Origin: Bacteroidales bacterium
GTDB lineage: Bacteria > Bacteroidota > Bacteroidia > Bacteroidales > F082
DNA: 64,000 nt
Reading direction: 5' to 3'
Assembly (NCBI GenBank): GCA_015491905.1
Contig: WGGC01000031.1
Span: forward strand, 1-64,000
The notes beneath the pieces were generated by a model, which saw only the letters and a list, made by a program, of their open reading frames with translations, was not told the origin of the DNA and did not search any database. A program made the position numbers and the translations under genes. Of this stretch, positions 30,947-41,265 are shown one piece after another (position 1 is the stretch's first letter; each line of letters begins with the position of its first letter).

Positions 30947-32818
30947 CTATTCGATAACTATAGTTATTCTGCGGTTTTTTATTTTATTTATGTCAGTATT
31001 TCCTTTTAGCTCTCCGAACCCTCTGCAGGTTATCCTTTTAATATTTATTCCTTTAGATAAAAGATATCTGCAAACAGAATCAGCTCTTTTTTCAGACAAT
31101 TTCTGATTATACGTTTTAGTGCCGCTTTCATCGGCATAGCCAGCAATCAGGATATTTATGGATGGGTTATTTTTTAAAAAATATACCAGATTATTCAGTT
31201 CTGGAATAGCTGTTTTTTTAATTTTATATTCGTTTACATCAAACAAAATATTTTTAAATTGTATTTTTTTTCCTTTTTTAACAGGATACAGTAACCATTT
31301 TTTATAAATAGTTTTGTTTTTTTCAGAAGTGTTTAGTTCTTTATTTAAAATAAAATATCCCTGTTTTACAATTTGTATATTACAAACTGCATTATATGGC
31401 AAAATCAACCTGAAGTCTCCATTTTCAGAACTATAAATTGTATCCGATACGGTTTTTTTCGAACATTTTTTAAAAAATATATTTGCTTTTAAAGGTGTTC
31501 CATTTTCAGCATCTAAAATTTTTCCGGATACAATAATAATATTTTCCGGCTGTATTTTTTTATATAAATCGAAACGAAAAATATCATATCCCTTTCCGGA
31601 AGTTCTGTTAGAAGAAATCCAACCTTGTTTCCCATCCATACCTACAACAATATTTTTCTCACTAAACCTCGAATTCACCGGAACACCTAGGTTTCTTGCC
31701 TTCGTCCATCTGCTTTTTTCATCTTTTCTGGACATAAACAAATCAAATTCGCCAAGACCAGGCCAGCCATTAGATGAAAAAAACAAAGTTTTATTATCGC
31801 TACTTAAAAAAGGAGCCATTTCATCACCGGAGGTATTAATGCTATCTCCCAAATTAACAGCACTTTTCCAATTACCACTTTCATCTTTTTTCATCATCCA
31901 TATATCTGATCCTCCCTTCCCTCCTTTTCTTTTAGATGCAAAATATAAACTCCTGCCATCGGGAGAGATAACTGCCTGTGATTCCCAACCCGCTGAATTA
32001 ACATATCTTCCCAACGTAACAGGTTTATTCCATTTTCCATTACTAAAAATGCTTTTGTAAATATCGCAACTACCAAAACCTCCGGGCCAGTAACAGCCGG
32101 TAATAAACATCTCCTTTCCAAACAAAGAAAAACTAACAGCTCCCATATCAAGATTATCAGCCCAGGGTAAAATTAAAGGTTTGGGATTTTCCCATTTCTC
32201 CCCAAACTTTTTGGAATACAATACACTCTCACTATATTTTTTATATTTATTACCTTTTATTACTGGAAATTTACGTGTAAAAAAAAGCAATTTTTCATTT
32301 TTAGAAATGTAATTTACAAACTCATCATATTTAGAATTGATATTTTCCGGTAAGGAACTCAAGTTAACCTGATATGGATTGTGTATTGCCCATAAAGAAT
32401 ACTTTGCAGAATTAAATATTTTATGACTTAAAGAAATTAAGTTTTCATTCTCCGTTTTTAGTGATAGAAATAGTTTTATATAATGAATTGAAAGGTAATA
32501 ATTTCCCAACAGGTAATTTAATTTCCCCATTGTAAAATAAATTAACGGATATTTTTTTCCGGCAAGTTTACTGACCTTTTCATATGCGAGAAGTGATTTT
32601 TTATATTTTGCCAATGATAAATAAATCTCACCCTTTAGCAGATAAGGCTCAGGATATAAAGGTGCGATTTTAATACTTTTGTCAAGTAGTTTTACGGATT
32701 TTAAGGTATCTCCATTATGATATTCGGCCAATGCCTTTTGAAATATCAATTCAGCTCTTTTCCGGGGATGAATATTTTGGGATGTTCCTGTTTTTGATAA
32801 AAACAAGAACAGCAACAT
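30947..32818 (-). CDS. OmpA family protein with TPR and WD40-like (PD40) repeats
   Basis: N-terminal TPR, repeated SPDGRSLYFASKRKGGKGGSDIW / SSDNKTLFFSSNGWPGLGEFDLF, C-terminal OmpA motif NILIAGYADESGTKTYNQKLSEKRADSVCRYL. Confidence 0.93.
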   Translation of the reverse strand: MLLFLFLSKTGTSQNIHPRKRAELIFQKALAEYHNGDTLKSVKLLDKSIKIAPLYPEPYLLKGEIYLSLAKYKKSLLAYEKVSKLAGKKYPLIYFTMGKLNYLLGNYYLSIHYIKLFLSLKTENENLISLSHKIFNSAKYSLWAIHNPYQVNLSSLPENINSKYDEFVNYISKNEKLLFFTRKFPVIKGNKYKKYSESVLYSKKFGEKWENPKPLILPWADNLDMGAVSFSLFGKEMFITGCYWPGGFGSCDIYKSIFSNGKWNKPVTLGRYVNSAGWESQAVISPDGRSLYFASKRKGGKGGSDIWMMKKDESGNWKSAVNLGDSINTSGDEMAPFLSSDNKTLFFSSNGWPGLGEFDLFMSRKDEKSRWTKARNLGVPVNSRFSEKNIVVGMDGKQGWISSNRTSGKGYDIFRFDLYKKIQPENIIIVSGKILDAENGTPLKANIFFKKCSKKTVSDTIYSSENGDFRLILPYNAVCNIQIVKQGYFILNKELNTSEKNKTIYKKWLLYPVKKGKKIQFKNILFDVNEYKIKKTAIPELNNLVYFLKNNPSINILIAGYADESGTKTYNQKLSEKRADSVCRYLLSKGINIKRITCRGFGELKGNTDINKIKNRRITIVIE

Positions 32819-32901
32819 TAACCAGAATATGTAATTTAATTTTTTCAGCTTTTTTTAACAAAACTAACAAAGAATCAATAAAAAGAAAAATTAATTCATA
32901 A

Positions 32902-33534
32902 TTATGGAATTCCCATATATTTATGAGTTTGTAATGAAATCCTCCAACGGGGATTATCCATAACATATTGGGTTAATTTATCCATTATTTGTTTAGAAAC
33001 ACTCCATTCAGGCTGTAAGAACAAATGACATGATGAAGAAACCAAAGCGGCATTTTTTTCAGCCCATTTTAAATCGCTGTCTTTTTGAATAATGACTTTC
33101 AGTTCATCTGCCCTATTATAAATTTCTTTTACAGGAGGAGAATTTTTTTTAGGTGAGAGGCATATCCAGTCCCATTCGCCCGTTAAATGATAAGCCCCGG
33201 AGGTTTCTACCATAGTTGTAATACCTTCTGATTTCAATTCCATTGTAAAGATTTCAAGAGGATATGCAGAAGGTTCTCCTCCGGTAACAACAATTGTTTT
33301 AGCAGGTTGATTAGCAACTCTTTTAACAACTTCATGTACAGGTACAGGCGGAAAAAGCTCTGCATTCCATGTTTCCTTACTGTCGCACCAGGCACAACCA
33401 ACATCACAACCACCAATCCTTACAAAATAAGCAGCTTTACCTGTGTTATACCCTTCTCCCTGTAAGGTATAAAACTCTTCCATAACAGGAAGTTTATTAC
33501 CTCCTTCCAACAGTTCTATTTCTTTATATACCAT
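32902..33534 (-). CDS. queE: 7-carboxy-7-deazaguanine synthase
   Basis: Radical-SAM-type YTLQGEGYNTGKAAYFVRIGGCDVGCAWCDSKETW; TIVVTGGEPSAYP. Confidence 0.93.
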   Translation of the reverse strand: MVYKEIELLEGGNKLPVMEEFYTLQGEGYNTGKAAYFVRIGGCDVGCAWCDSKETWNAELFPPVPVHEVVKRVANQPAKTIVVTGGEPSAYPLEIFTMELKSEGITTMVETSGAYHLTGEWDWICLSPKKNSPPVKEIYNRADELKVIIQKDSDLKWAEKNAALVSSSCHLFLQPEWSVSKQIMDKLTQYVMDNPRWRISLQTHKYMGIP

Positions 33535-33626
33535 AGTCTTAGCAACAATAATACAACTAATAATTTAAACAACGGCAAAAGTACAATGAATTTTGACTTC
33601 GACAATAATAAATAAATCTCAAGCAA

Positions 33627-34571
33627 TTACTTTAAAAAAGGTTTCCTGGAAGAAAGGTCAAAACGAAACAATACCGGATAAGTAACTGAAGTTTCTTCAG
33701 CGCTTATATATCCTTTCCATCCACTTGTAAATGCAACACCTTCTGTTTGTGATGCTATCCTTTGAGGCATATCGACACGTACTTTTTTGCCGGAAAAAAA
33801 ATCATCTCCTTTAAAATGAGATAAAGCCCACATAAACGGAATCCAATCGCCTTTAGTGTAACCCAATAAAATAATATTTCCCTCCTGATATTCTCCGGCA
33901 GCTGCAGTTATCAACCCTCCTACATCAAAGCTACCAACAAATGTGGCTTTATAATTACCTGGATTTTTAGACAGTCTATAAAAACGGGTATGTTGGTTTT
34001 TCCAATCTTTAGTAAAAACATATAAATGATTTCCCCATGACAATAACGCCTCACAATCAAAAGGGGTAGCATCCCATTTTTTTGGCACGCTTCTTTTATC
34101 CGGAAAATCAAAATTTATAGTTTGCGGTATAACCCTGGCATTGCCATTTTTAGGAATCCGACTTTTTTTAATTTTATACACCGTAAATTTATGTCGTTTT
34201 CCACGGTTATTTCCAACATCTCCAACATAAATATAATTTTCATCCTGTGTCAGAGCTTCCCAATCTTTATTTACTGCACCTTCAATACTAATTTCCTGCA
34301 AAATTTTTCCGGTTTTAGCATCTACTTTATAAATCACCGGTTTCCCACCGCTATCATTTATAGTCCATAAACCGCTTCGCCAGAATATCAATCCGGAAGT
34401 CTCTTTCAGTATTTTAGGTAAATTGGTAACAATTTTGGGATTATATAAAACTGTTTTTACAGTATTTACTTTATTTTTTTGAGAAGACAATAAAATACCT
34501 TGTTTCTCAACATTTCCGTTATACTGAAAAACAGAAATCAGGAAATAAAACAAAACCAACAGATTGGTCAT
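33627..34571 (-). CDS. Secreted beta-propeller-like protein of unknown function
   Basis: Signal-like N-terminus; propeller-like blades (EISIEGAVNKDWEALTQDENYIYVGDVGNNRGKRHKFTVYKI). Confidence 0.6.
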   Translation of the reverse strand: MTNLLVLFYFLISVFQYNGNVEKQGILLSSQKNKVNTVKTVLYNPKIVTNLPKILKETSGLIFWRSGLWTINDSGGKPVIYKVDAKTGKILQEISIEGAVNKDWEALTQDENYIYVGDVGNNRGKRHKFTVYKIKKSRIPKNGNARVIPQTINFDFPDKRSVPKKWDATPFDCEALLSWGNHLYVFTKDWKNQHTRFYRLSKNPGNYKATFVGSFDVGGLITAAAGEYQEGNIILLGYTKGDWIPFMWALSHFKGDDFFSGKKVRVDMPQRIASQTEGVAFTSGWKGYISAEETSVTYPVLFRFDLSSRKPFLK

Positions 34572-34583
34572 AATTAATTAAGA

Positions 34584-35483
34584 TTAGGAGTAGAATTCCT
34601 TTTTGTGAGCCAAGAGAGTATTTTTCAATAACATTGCAATAGTCATTGGTCCAACGCCTCCAGGCACAGGAGTTATAAATGAAGCCTTTTTATATACATC
34701 TTTAAATAAAACATCCCCTACAAGCCGATAGCCTTTTTTTGCAGAATCATCTCCAAGACGATGTATTCCGACATCGATAACTACGGCACCTTCTTTAACC
34801 ATATCTCCTGTAATAAATTGTGGCTTTCCGATAGCACAGATAAGAATATCGGCAGAAAGAGTTATTTCTTTAAGGTTTTTCGTTTTACTGTGGCAAAGAG
34901 TTACAGTTGCATTACCGGGATTTCTTTTTTGTGACAGCAAAATACTAACAGGCCTGCCTACAATATTTGACCTGCCCACAACCACACAATGCTTTCCTTC
35001 GGTGTTAATTTTATATGCTTTAAGGAGTTCCATAATACCATAAGGAGTAGCTGGCAAATAACCGGGACGGTTTAAAACCATATTTCCAATATTAACAGGA
35101 GTAAAACCGTCAACATCTTTGGAAGGATGTATTGCACTTATAATATGATCTTCATTGATATGTGCCGGCAAGGGCAGTTGAACAATAAAGCCATCTATTT
35201 CATCATCATTATTAAGAAATTCGATAACTTCAAGTAATTCATTTTCGGTGATATCCTCAGGGTAGCGATAAGTAGAAGAAATGATTCCTACTGAATGAGC
35301 AGCTTTTTCTTTGGCGGCTACGTATGTCTGGCTAGCCGGATCATCGCCAACCAAGACTGCTGCCAGGTGAGGTGAAGAATCTTTTTTATCAATTAAATCA
35401 GCTACTTCTTTTTTGATCTCATCTTTAATTTTCTGCGAAACCACTTTCCCGTCTATTAAAACAGGTTCCTTCTTCTTTGCCAT
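34584..35483 (-). CDS. folD: Methylenetetrahydrofolate dehydrogenase/cyclohydrolase
   Basis: VGDDPASQTYVAAKEKAA, GFIVQLPLPAHI, VVGRSNIVGRPVS, TPVPGGVGPMTIAMLL. Confidence 0.97.
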   Translation of the reverse strand: MAKKKEPVLIDGKVVSQKIKDEIKKEVADLIDKKDSSPHLAAVLVGDDPASQTYVAAKEKAAHSVGIISSTYRYPEDITENELLEVIEFLNNDDEIDGFIVQLPLPAHINEDHIISAIHPSKDVDGFTPVNIGNMVLNRPGYLPATPYGIMELLKAYKINTEGKHCVVVGRSNIVGRPVSILLSQKRNPGNATVTLCHSKTKNLKEITLSADILICAIGKPQFITGDMVKEGAVVIDVGIHRLGDDSAKKGYRLVGDVLFKDVYKKASFITPVPGGVGPMTIAMLLKNTLLAHKKEFYS

Positions 35484-35523
35484 TTTACTTATTTTATAAA
35501 GAGATAACTATTGAAATAAATTA

Positions 35524-36852
35524 TTAACGACGACCACCCATCATCCTCATCATATTTTTCCCTTTTCCAGAGGACATCATTTTCATCATTTTACTGGTTT
35601 CGCTAAACTGTTTTATAAGGCGGTTAACTTCCTGTATTGTTGTACCACTGCCATCAGCAATTCTTTTTCTCCGGGAACCATTAATAATTTTCGGATTACT
35701 TCTTTCTTCGGGTGTCATGGAGTGAATAATAGCTTCAATACCCTTAAAGGCATCATCATCAATATCCACATCTTTTACAGCCTTACTCATCCCCGGTATC
35801 ATACCCATTAAATCCTTTACATTACCCATTTTTTTGATTTGCTGAATTTGTTTCAGAAAATCATCAAAGCCGAATTGATTTTTAGCAAGTTTCTTTTGGA
35901 TTTTACGGGCTTCTTCTTCATCAAATTGTTCCTGTGCTTTTTCCACCAGGGTAACAATATCACCCATTCCAAGAATACGATCTGCCATTCGGGAAGGATG
36001 AAATAAATCAAGGGCATCCAGCTTTTCACCTATCCCGACAAATTTAATAGGCTTTTCAACTACCGACCGTATTGTTAATGCTGCACCACCACGGGTATCA
36101 CCATCAAGTTTTGTTAGTACTACGCCATCAAAACCTAACTGATCGTTAAATGCTTTTGCTGTATTTACAGCATCCTGCCCCGTCATTGCATCTACAACAA
36201 ATAATGTTTCCTGAGGATTTATTGCTTTTTTTACAGCGGCAATTTCTTTCATCATAACCTCATCAACAGCAAGGCGACCTGCTGTATCGACGATAACAAT
36301 CTGCTTACCTTTATCGCGGGCGTATTTAATAGCATTTTTAGCTATTTTAACAGGGTCGAGATTACCTTCTTCACTATAAACCTCTGCACCAATTTGTTCT
36401 CCAAGAACTTTTAACTGATCGATAGCAGCAGGCCTGTAAACATCACCGGCTACAAGTAATACTTGTTTTCCTTTTTTTGATTTAAGATAGTTAGCCAGTT
36501 TTGCCGAAAATGTTGTTTTTCCCGAACCTTGCAAACCTGCAATTAAAATTACAGCCGGACTTCCTTTTATATTAATATCCACCTGCTCACCGCCCATAAG
36601 TTTGGCAAGTTCATCATGAACAATCTTCACCATTAACTCACCCGGCTTTACTGCAGTAAGCACATGCTGACCCAATGCTTGTTCTTTTATTTCATTAGTA
36701 AACTGTTTAGCAATTTTATAACTAACATCAGCTTCAATAAGTGCTCTTCTAATCTCTTTTATAGATTCGGCAATATTAATTTCAGTAATCCGGCCTTGTC
36801 CTTTTAAAACTTTAAACGACCTGTCCAGCCTGTCACTTAGTCCTTCAAACAT
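35524..36852 (-). CDS. ffh: Signal recognition particle protein
   Basis: GLQGSGKTTFSAKLA, VAGDVYRPAAIDQL, DTAGRLAVDE, TKLDGDTRGGAAL; methionine-rich C-terminal M domain. Confidence 0.98.
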   Translation of the reverse strand: MFEGLSDRLDRSFKVLKGQGRITEINIAESIKEIRRALIEADVSYKIAKQFTNEIKEQALGQHVLTAVKPGELMVKIVHDELAKLMGGEQVDINIKGSPAVILIAGLQGSGKTTFSAKLANYLKSKKGKQVLLVAGDVYRPAAIDQLKVLGEQIGAEVYSEEGNLDPVKIAKNAIKYARDKGKQIVIVDTAGRLAVDEVMMKEIAAVKKAINPQETLFVVDAMTGQDAVNTAKAFNDQLGFDGVVLTKLDGDTRGGAALTIRSVVEKPIKFVGIGEKLDALDLFHPSRMADRILGMGDIVTLVEKAQEQFDEEEARKIQKKLAKNQFGFDDFLKQIQQIKKMGNVKDLMGMIPGMSKAVKDVDIDDDAFKGIEAIIHSMTPEERSNPKIINGSRRKRIADGSGTTIQEVNRLIKQFSETSKMMKMMSSGKGKNMMRMMGGRR

Positions 36853-37076
36853 AATCTGTTATTTTTTTTAACGGTGCAAAAATAAGAAAAACTAAGATTC
36901 TATTTTCAAATACATTCATCTTGTTTTATTATTTAAACTTAAATATTTTTTTTATTTAATAATCCTGTATTTGTTCATTTATATTTAATATTAATATACA
37001 ACTTACACTAATCAAGTATATTATATATCAATTTATTCATTATATTTGTTCAATTCATTAAATTAACTTATTTTGT

Positions 37077-37784
37077 ATGAAAAATTTAACTGGGGTTCTT
37101 TTCATTATTTTATTTTCACTTGGCATTTCATTACAAGCTCAAAATAATAATTTTCTTAATCTGCCATATATAGAAGTAAGAGCCAGCGCCGACACGCTAG
37201 TTACTCCCGACAATATTTATATCTCAATAAATATTTTGGAATCCGACACAAAGGGAAAAGTTCCTGTAGAAGAACTGGCACATAAAATGGTGAAAAGGCT
37301 AAAAGCTTTAGGAATTAAAACAGAAAAACAATTGGTTTTAAATGACTTTTCCAGTAATTTCAAAAAATACTTTTGGAGGGGAAAAGAAATTCTAAAATCT
37401 AAATCGTACACTTTGATGGTACATTCAGCTGTAATGGCAGGAAAAGTTCTTATCGCCTTAAAAGAAACCGGTATTGGTCATGTAGGGATTCAGAAAGTTA
37501 TTTATTCCAAAGCAAAGCAGATGAATTTAATTTTAAACCGTTTAGCTGTTAAGAATGCACTTTTACAGGCAAAAGCAATGGTAAAACCTTTAGATCAACA
37601 GGTTGGAAATGCACTTTTTATTACTGAAGTTGGAAATTTTTCTCCCATGCCTGTGTTAAAAAACGCCCGTATCTTTTTAGCTGAGGCAGCTTCACCGTCG
37701 CCACAGCCGGTAAAAATCCAGTTTCAAAAAATTAAACTGGAAAGAAGCGTTAATGTACGTTTTGCTTTATTACCGGCAAAATAA
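37077..37784 (+). CDS. SIMPL domain (DUF541) protein, secreted
   Basis: Signal peptide then LPYIEVRASADTLVTPDNIYISINILE, typical SIMPL N-terminus; 235 aa. Confidence 0.75.
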   Translation: MKNLTGVLFIILFSLGISLQAQNNNFLNLPYIEVRASADTLVTPDNIYISINILESDTKGKVPVEELAHKMVKRLKALGIKTEKQLVLNDFSSNFKKYFWRGKEILKSKSYTLMVHSAVMAGKVLIALKETGIGHVGIQKVIYSKAKQMNLILNRLAVKNALLQAKAMVKPLDQQVGNALFITEVGNFSPMPVLKNARIFLAEAASPSPQPVKIQFQKIKLERSVNVRFALLPAK

Positions 37785-37809
37785 TTTACTTAGAAGATAT
37801 CTCCACAAG

Positions 37810-38679
37810 TTATCCAAAAGCAAATAAAAGTTCCAATGCTTCTTCAATATGCCCAATAGAAATTAATTCTTTGGCTTTTTGATGAACTACGAATCTATCA
37901 GCATATTTAATTCCCAACTCTTTATTATTTTGTAATGATCTTATGCGGTCAAAATCAGGAATTTTTTCAATATTCCCCAATATCCCCAAATCATTCCCCG
38001 ATAAAACTTTACTGAGCCTGACAGTATCCGGTAAAGCATCTACACCTATTCCATGTGTAAGCAAAGGTTTTGGCACATGAAAAAGGGCATCTCCGGAGGC
38101 ACGGACATAAACATCCTCTCCCATGCGCCCTACCAAATCCAGTTTCTCTGTCTGCAATTTATTATTTCCATCGAGGAATTTTTCATTTATATGAATTTTT
38201 AAAATTTCACAAATTACAAGATTTGCTGACCCGCCTTGTTTTCCGGTTTCGATAACGTCCCTCACCTTACATTCGAAATGCAGTGGAGACTCTTTCACAC
38301 GAAATGGTTTTACAGCAACGGAAGGGATAGCTGTAAATCCTGATTTTTTAAATTCATTTACCCATTTTTCATATTCTGTACTTGAAAGACTGGTTTGCTG
38401 AACCATATCATATGTAACAGCATGAATTACCACCTCCGGGACTTCTTTTATATTTTCATAGGTATGTTTAACAGTATTATCTCTTCCGCGCCGCGAAGGT
38501 GAAAAAATCAATGTGGTGGGATTAACGCCGAAAGCATTATAAAAACTAAAAGGTGAAAGGTTTGGGTTTCCTTCTTTATCTATTGTGCTCACCAGTGCAA
38601 TGGGACGTGGAGCAATGCCAGCAAGCAAAATGGATGAAACATCGCGGGAGGCCATTAAAAGTGGATCAAATTCTTTCAT
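37810..38679 (-). CDS. Flavin reductase-like (FMN-binding split barrel) protein
   Basis: ILLAGIAPRPIALVSTIDKEGNPNLSPFSFYNAFGVNPTTLIFSPSRRG. Confidence 0.9.
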   Translation of the reverse strand: MKEFDPLLMASRDVSSILLAGIAPRPIALVSTIDKEGNPNLSPFSFYNAFGVNPTTLIFSPSRRGRDNTVKHTYENIKEVPEVVIHAVTYDMVQQTSLSSTEYEKWVNEFKKSGFTAIPSVAVKPFRVKESPLHFECKVRDVIETGKQGGSANLVICEILKIHINEKFLDGNNKLQTEKLDLVGRMGEDVYVRASGDALFHVPKPLLTHGIGVDALPDTVRLSKVLSGNDLGILGNIEKIPDFDRIRSLQNNKELGIKYADRFVVHQKAKELISIGHIEEALELLFAFG

Positions 38680-38705
38680 TTATTAATGATTTTATATTTC
38701 ATGTA

Positions 38706-39992
38706 TTAATATTTTACAGCGGGTAATATTTTTGTTTTAACCTCTCCAAAACCTATACGTAATCCATATTTTTCAGCATGTGCGCGCATCACAATGGTGT
38801 CATTGTCTTCGATAAATGTCCGGGAGACACCGCCTTTTAATGAAACAGGTTTTTTTCCACCCCACGATAGTTCCAGCAAAGAGCCGAATGAAGACTCATC
38901 TTTTCCGGAAATAGTACCGGAAGCATACATATCACCGGGACGGATATTACAACCATTTACAGTGTGATGCGCCAGTTGCTGGTTCATACTCCAGTACAAA
39001 TATTTCGTATTAGACCTGCAAACAATATTTTCCAATCCGTTTTCCGGAATTATACTAACCTGAAGTTTAATATCGAAATTATTTTTTCCTGATAATCGCA
39101 AATAAGGTAAAACTTCAGGCTTTTGTTCAGGGCCAGCAATACGGAATGGTTCCAGTGCTTCCATTGTAACTATCCATGGAGAAATAACAGATCCAAAATT
39201 TTTACCCAGAAAAGGCCCCAAAGGCACATATTCCCATTTTTGTATGTCGCGTGCCGACAAGTCATTGAAGATAACCATGCCAAATATATACTTTGATGTT
39301 TCTTCAATGGGAATAGGCTGGCCCAAAGTATTTTCCTTACCGGTGATAAAAGCCATTTCCAATTCATAGTCCAGTTTTTGTGTAGCTTCAAAAACAGGAT
39401 TTTCCTGCTCCGGTAACTTTATCTGCCCTTTTGGGCGCACGATATTTGTTCCTGACACCACAATTGACGAACTTCTTCCATGGTAACCTACAGGCAAATG
39501 TTTCCAGTTGGGAAGCAATGCATTTTCCGGATCACGAAACATTTTACCGACATTGGCAGCATGTTCAATACTGGAATAAAAATCAGTATAATCACCTATA
39601 TCAACAGGTAATAAAACCTCAACCGAGCCGGCAGTATAAAAAGCTGTTTCCAGGAGATCTTTTTGATTTTGTAATTCTGTATTTCCTTCAGAGAAAAGCT
39701 CTATAAGCCGTTCTCTTACCGGGACAGTATATTTTTTTCCCAAAGCAATAAAATCATTCAATACCGGACTGTAAAAGGCAGTCAAATCGTCAATCCCTAA
39801 TTGATCGAAAAAACCAAAGTCTGCCAATTCCGACAAATCTATAATTGTATCTCCAACCCTTGTTGCCGGTCGTGGAGTTTTATTTTCAGGTGCAATAATA
39901 CCAAAAGGAATATTTTGTAAAGGAAAGTCACTATTTTCCGGCACTTCGATCCAGGATTTACCTTGATTTATATTTTTCAAATTATTTGCCAT
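38706..39992 (-). CDS. fahA: Fumarylacetoacetase
   Basis: DFYSSIEHAANVGKMFRDPENALLPNWKHLPVGYHGRSSSIVVSGT, FNDLSARDIQKWEYVPLGPFLGKNF. Confidence 0.97.
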   Translation of the reverse strand: MANNLKNINQGKSWIEVPENSDFPLQNIPFGIIAPENKTPRPATRVGDTIIDLSELADFGFFDQLGIDDLTAFYSPVLNDFIALGKKYTVPVRERLIELFSEGNTELQNQKDLLETAFYTAGSVEVLLPVDIGDYTDFYSSIEHAANVGKMFRDPENALLPNWKHLPVGYHGRSSSIVVSGTNIVRPKGQIKLPEQENPVFEATQKLDYELEMAFITGKENTLGQPIPIEETSKYIFGMVIFNDLSARDIQKWEYVPLGPFLGKNFGSVISPWIVTMEALEPFRIAGPEQKPEVLPYLRLSGKNNFDIKLQVSIIPENGLENIVCRSNTKYLYWSMNQQLAHHTVNGCNIRPGDMYASGTISGKDESSFGSLLELSWGGKKPVSLKGGVSRTFIEDNDTIVMRAHAEKYGLRIGFGEVKTKILPAVKY

Positions 39993-40130
39993 CTGTTTAT
40001 AATCTTGTAATTAGCTGTAATTTAATATATTTTTTAATCAATGGTGTAAACAAATTATCTTATACTTTGTTTTTTACCAGCAAAAAGCTTTCATAAAGCT
40101 TGTAAAATTTGTGATCTGTATTATTTAGTT

Positions 40131-41225
40131 TTATAATGTTCCTCTATTTTCCTGTTCTCTTTCAATAGCCTCAAATAAAGCTTTAAAGTTACCTTTTCCA
40201 AAGGATTTAGCACCTTTACGCTGAATAATTTCGAAAAAAAACGTTGGCCTGTCCTGAACAGGTTTAGTAAACAATTGCAGAAGATAACCATCTTCATCCC
40301 TGTCGATTAAAACGTTATTTTTTTTCAGTAATGACATGTTTTCATCAATAGTACCAACTCTTTCTGTTACAGTGAGGTAATAGCTATCGGGTACCATTAA
40401 AAAATCCACTCCCCTTTCACGCTGTGCTTCAATGGTTTTAACAATATCATCAGTAGCCATAGCAACATGTTGCGGGCCCGGGCCGACATAAAAATCAAGG
40501 TATTCATCAATTTGTGATTTTTTCAATCCCTTTGCCGGTTCATTAATAGGAAATTTTATACGTAAATTTCTACTTGCTACCACCTTACTTTTTAATGCCG
40601 TAAAATCAGTAGAAATATCTTTATCATCGAAAGAAATCAGTTGCTCAAAGCCCATAACAGTACGGTAAAAATCCACAACCTTATCCATATTTCCTTCTTC
40701 CACATTCCCGACGATATGATCTACATAAAGCAGTCCGGTACTTTCAGGGTTATATTTGGGTTCCCATTTAATAAATCCGGGTAAAAAAGTTCCTTTATAA
40801 TTTGTACGTTCCACAAAGGTATGAATTGTTTCACCGTATGTTTTAATAGAGGCCACTTTAACAGTACCCATATCATCTTCCATAATTTCAATATCAGATA
40901 TAACTTCGGCACCGCGTTTTCGGAGTTCATTTAGGGTTTTTTCAATATCATCTACCCAAAGGGCTATCACTTTTACACCGTCGCCATGTTTTGCCTGATG
41001 TTTTGTTACAGGCGAATCCGGTGTTAACCCGGCGGTAAGTACAAAGGTAATTTTCCCCTGGCGAACAACATAAGATGAGCGGTCTTTTAATCCCGTTTCC
41101 AGTCCGGCATAAGCAACCGGCTGAAAGCCAAAAGCAGATTGATAATAGTGGGCAGCCTGTTTAGCGTTTCCCACATAAAATTCAACATAATCAGTACCAT
41201 TTATAGGCAAAAAATCATTTTTCAT
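40131..41225 (-). CDS. hppD: 4-hydroxyphenylpyruvate dioxygenase
   Basis: DYVEFYVGNAKQAAHYYQSAFGFQPVAYAGLETG, DHIVGNV, GPGPQHVAMATDDI, FFFEIIQRKGAKSFGKGNFKALFEAIEREQ. Start placed at MKNDFLPING, because the longer ORF (to 41312) overlaps hmgA. Confidence 0.96.
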   Translation of the reverse strand: MKNDFLPINGTDYVEFYVGNAKQAAHYYQSAFGFQPVAYAGLETGLKDRSSYVVRQGKITFVLTAGLTPDSPVTKHQAKHGDGVKVIALWVDDIEKTLNELRKRGAEVISDIEIMEDDMGTVKVASIKTYGETIHTFVERTNYKGTFLPGFIKWEPKYNPESTGLLYVDHIVGNVEEGNMDKVVDFYRTVMGFEQLISFDDKDISTDFTALKSKVVASRNLRIKFPINEPAKGLKKSQIDEYLDFYVGPGPQHVAMATDDIVKTIEAQRERGVDFLMVPDSYYLTVTERVGTIDENMSLLKKNNVLIDRDEDGYLLQLFTKPVQDRPTFFFEIIQRKGAKSFGKGNFKALFEAIEREQENRGTL

Positions 41226-41265
41226 TTTAGTTCTGTTTTTTTGTAATTGTCTTGATAATTGCATG

